From JAICJC01 sp963757605 (GTDB taxonomy: Bacteria > Actinomycetota > Thermoleophilia > Gaiellales > JAICJC01): 64,000 bases of DNA. Position 1 is the stretch's first letter, and every line of letters starts with the position of its first letter. The notes under the pieces were generated by a model. That model searched no databases and was not told the DNA's origin. It worked only from the letters and a program-made list of their open reading frames with translations. The DNA is taken from positions 1,550,001 to 1,614,000 of the forward strand of contig CAVWSF010000005.1 of NCBI GenBank assembly GCA_963757605.1. Reading direction: 5' to 3'. A program made the position numbers and the translations under genes. Of the stretch, positions 63,137 to 64,000 are shown one piece after another.

Positions 63137-64000
63137 TCAGGCGGCCGAGGCCGGGCCCGCCTGGGCGTCGCGGGCGTCGTCGAACACTCCCGCGCCCTCG
63201 ACGTTCAGGTCCGGCAGGACCCGCGCCAGCCAGGCCGGGAGCCACCAGCTCGCGCGGCCGAGCAGCTCCATGACAGACGGCACGAGCACGCACCGGACGA
63301 CGGTCGCGTCGAGCGCGATGGCCACGGCGAGTCCGATGCCGAACTGCTTCACCACCGGATCGCCGTTCAGCACGAAGCTCGAGAACACGAACACCATGAC
63401 GAGCGCGGCCGAGGTGATCACGCGGCCGGTGGTCGCCAGGCCCTCGACGACCGCCTCGCGGGCGTCGCCGGAGGCGTGGTAGTGCTCCTGGATCTGGCTC
63501 ACCAGGAACACCTCGTAGTCCATGGAGAGCCCGAACAGGATCGCGAACATGAAGAGCGGCGCGAAGCTGACGATGGGGATGGCGTGCGGCAGGCCCACGA
63601 CGCCGATCGCGTGACCCTCCTGGAAGATGAACGTCACGATCCCGTAGGCCGCGCCGACCGACAGCAGGTTCATCGCCGCCGCCTTGACCGGGATCAGGAG
63701 CGACCGGAACGCCAGCATCAGCACGATGAAGGTCAGCCCGACGACCAGGGCGATCATCTCCGGGAGCTTGGCGCTGATCTTCTCGGCCAGGTCGATGTAC
63801 CCGGCGGTCTGCCCGCCGACGAACGCGGCCGCGTCTGTGCCCGCCACCGCCTTCGGGATGACGGTGTCGCGCAGGTCGTTCACGAGATCCTCGGTCTGGT
63901 TGGCCGACGGGGCGGTCGTGGCGATCGCGGTGAACACGGCCGCCGTGCCGCTCGGTGCGATCGTCGGCGGGGTGACGCTCTTCACGCCCGGCGTCGTGCT
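63137..64000 (-). CDS. MMPL/RND-family transporter, C-terminal part; runs off right edge
   Basis: At least 288 residues of the C-terminal half of an MMPL protein. A periplasmic loop segment (FVGGQTAGYIDLAEKI) is followed by TM helices including VVGLTFIVLMLAFRSLLIPVKAA, ILFGLSMDYEVFLVSQIQEHY with the proton-relay Asp-Tyr pair, and a FGIGLAVAIALDATVVR helix. Reading is open to base 64000 with no start in the window (residues STTPG precede the first in-frame GTG). Such proteins export lipids or drugs. Confidence 0.9.
   Translation of the reverse strand, partial: STTPGVKSVTPPTIAPSGTAAVFTAIATTAPSANQTEDLVNDLRDTVIPKAVAGTDAAAFVGGQTAGYIDLAEKISAKLPEMIALVVGLTFIVLMLAFRSLLIPVKAAAMNLLSVGAAYGIVTFIFQEGHAIGVVGLPHAIPIVSFAPLFMFAILFGLSMDYEVFLVSQIQEHYHASGDAREAVVEGLATTGRVITSAALVMVFVFSSFVLNGDPVVKQFGIGLAVAIALDATVVRCVLVPSVMELLGRASWWLPAWLARVLPDLNVEGAGVFDDARDAQAGPASAA

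Overview
The window is strongly GC-rich with G or C at almost every third codon position, tightly packed genes and many 4-base start/stop overlaps (ATGA, GTGA). The gene families (F420:NADP oxidoreductase-like NpdG, soluble transhydrogenase, EmrB/QacA-type exporter, LuxR-family ATPase regulators, HD-GYP and GGDEF proteins, DivIVA-like protein, GFA protein) suggest a soil- or water-dwelling actinobacterium. Thermoleophilia (Gaiellales/Solirubrobacterales) is my best guess, as an inference from gene style and not from a marker gene. No rRNA or tRNA gene and no CRISPR array was seen.

Region by region. 1-7.7 kb: a corrinoid-dependent one-carbon unit. A leftward, translationally coupled operon (IclR regulator, corrinoid protein, MTHFR C-terminal zinc domain, methylene-THF reductase, methyl-THF methyltransferase, ferredoxin-type corrinoid activator running off the left edge) diverges from a rightward operon (MttB-family methyltransferase without pyrrolysine, PLP aminotransferase, D-2-hydroxyacid dehydrogenase). 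Together they look able to demethylate a methylated amine, move the methyl group to THF, and process the amine left behind. 7.8-14.8 kb: a TasA-like secreted protein, a decayed REP-associated transposase with REP-like repeats, a zinc homocysteine-methyltransferase-type gene, SthA, a GFA protein and a GGDEF/HD-GYP protein. 14.8-22.1 kb: a zone with damaged genes: frameshifted ettA, a frameshifted small membrane protein, a truncated and frameshifted APC permease, and a LacI gene and a GH1 glucosidase fused head to head by loss of both 5' ends.

22-30.6 kb: SDR, tryptophan 2,3-dioxygenase, two large secreted proteins, an APC permease coupled to a YhfX-like PLP enzyme, an alpha/beta hydrolase and a cupin. 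30.7-34.1 kb: a SipW/TasA-like secretion module (TasA-like protein, signal peptidase I, second exported protein) followed by a seven-repeat RCC1 protein. 34.2-37.2 kb: a molybdate ABC operon with its own MerR-TOBE regulator and a palindromic operator. 38.5-44.4 kb: an alpha-oxoamine synthase coupled to a 1051-residue membrane GGDEF-EAL protein and an MFS exporter, which could form a synthase/sensor/exporter signalling set.

44.5-64 kb: secreted protein, dienelactone hydrolase, a DivIVA-like protein divergent from a Wzz/BY-kinase-like protein with a broken P-loop, nitronate monooxygenase, a LuxR-family ATPase regulator, NpdG, then a 254-base element (53443-53696) with terminal inverted repeats, a CTAG target duplication and a highly folded interior. 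After it come a MarR-controlled drug exporter operon, a cold-shock gene with two small downstream genes, proline dehydrogenase, an HD-GYP/LuxR fusion, a cation/proton antiporter and the end of an MMPL transporter that runs off the right edge. Four single-base frameshifts occur in the window; they may be real gene decay or assembly indels.
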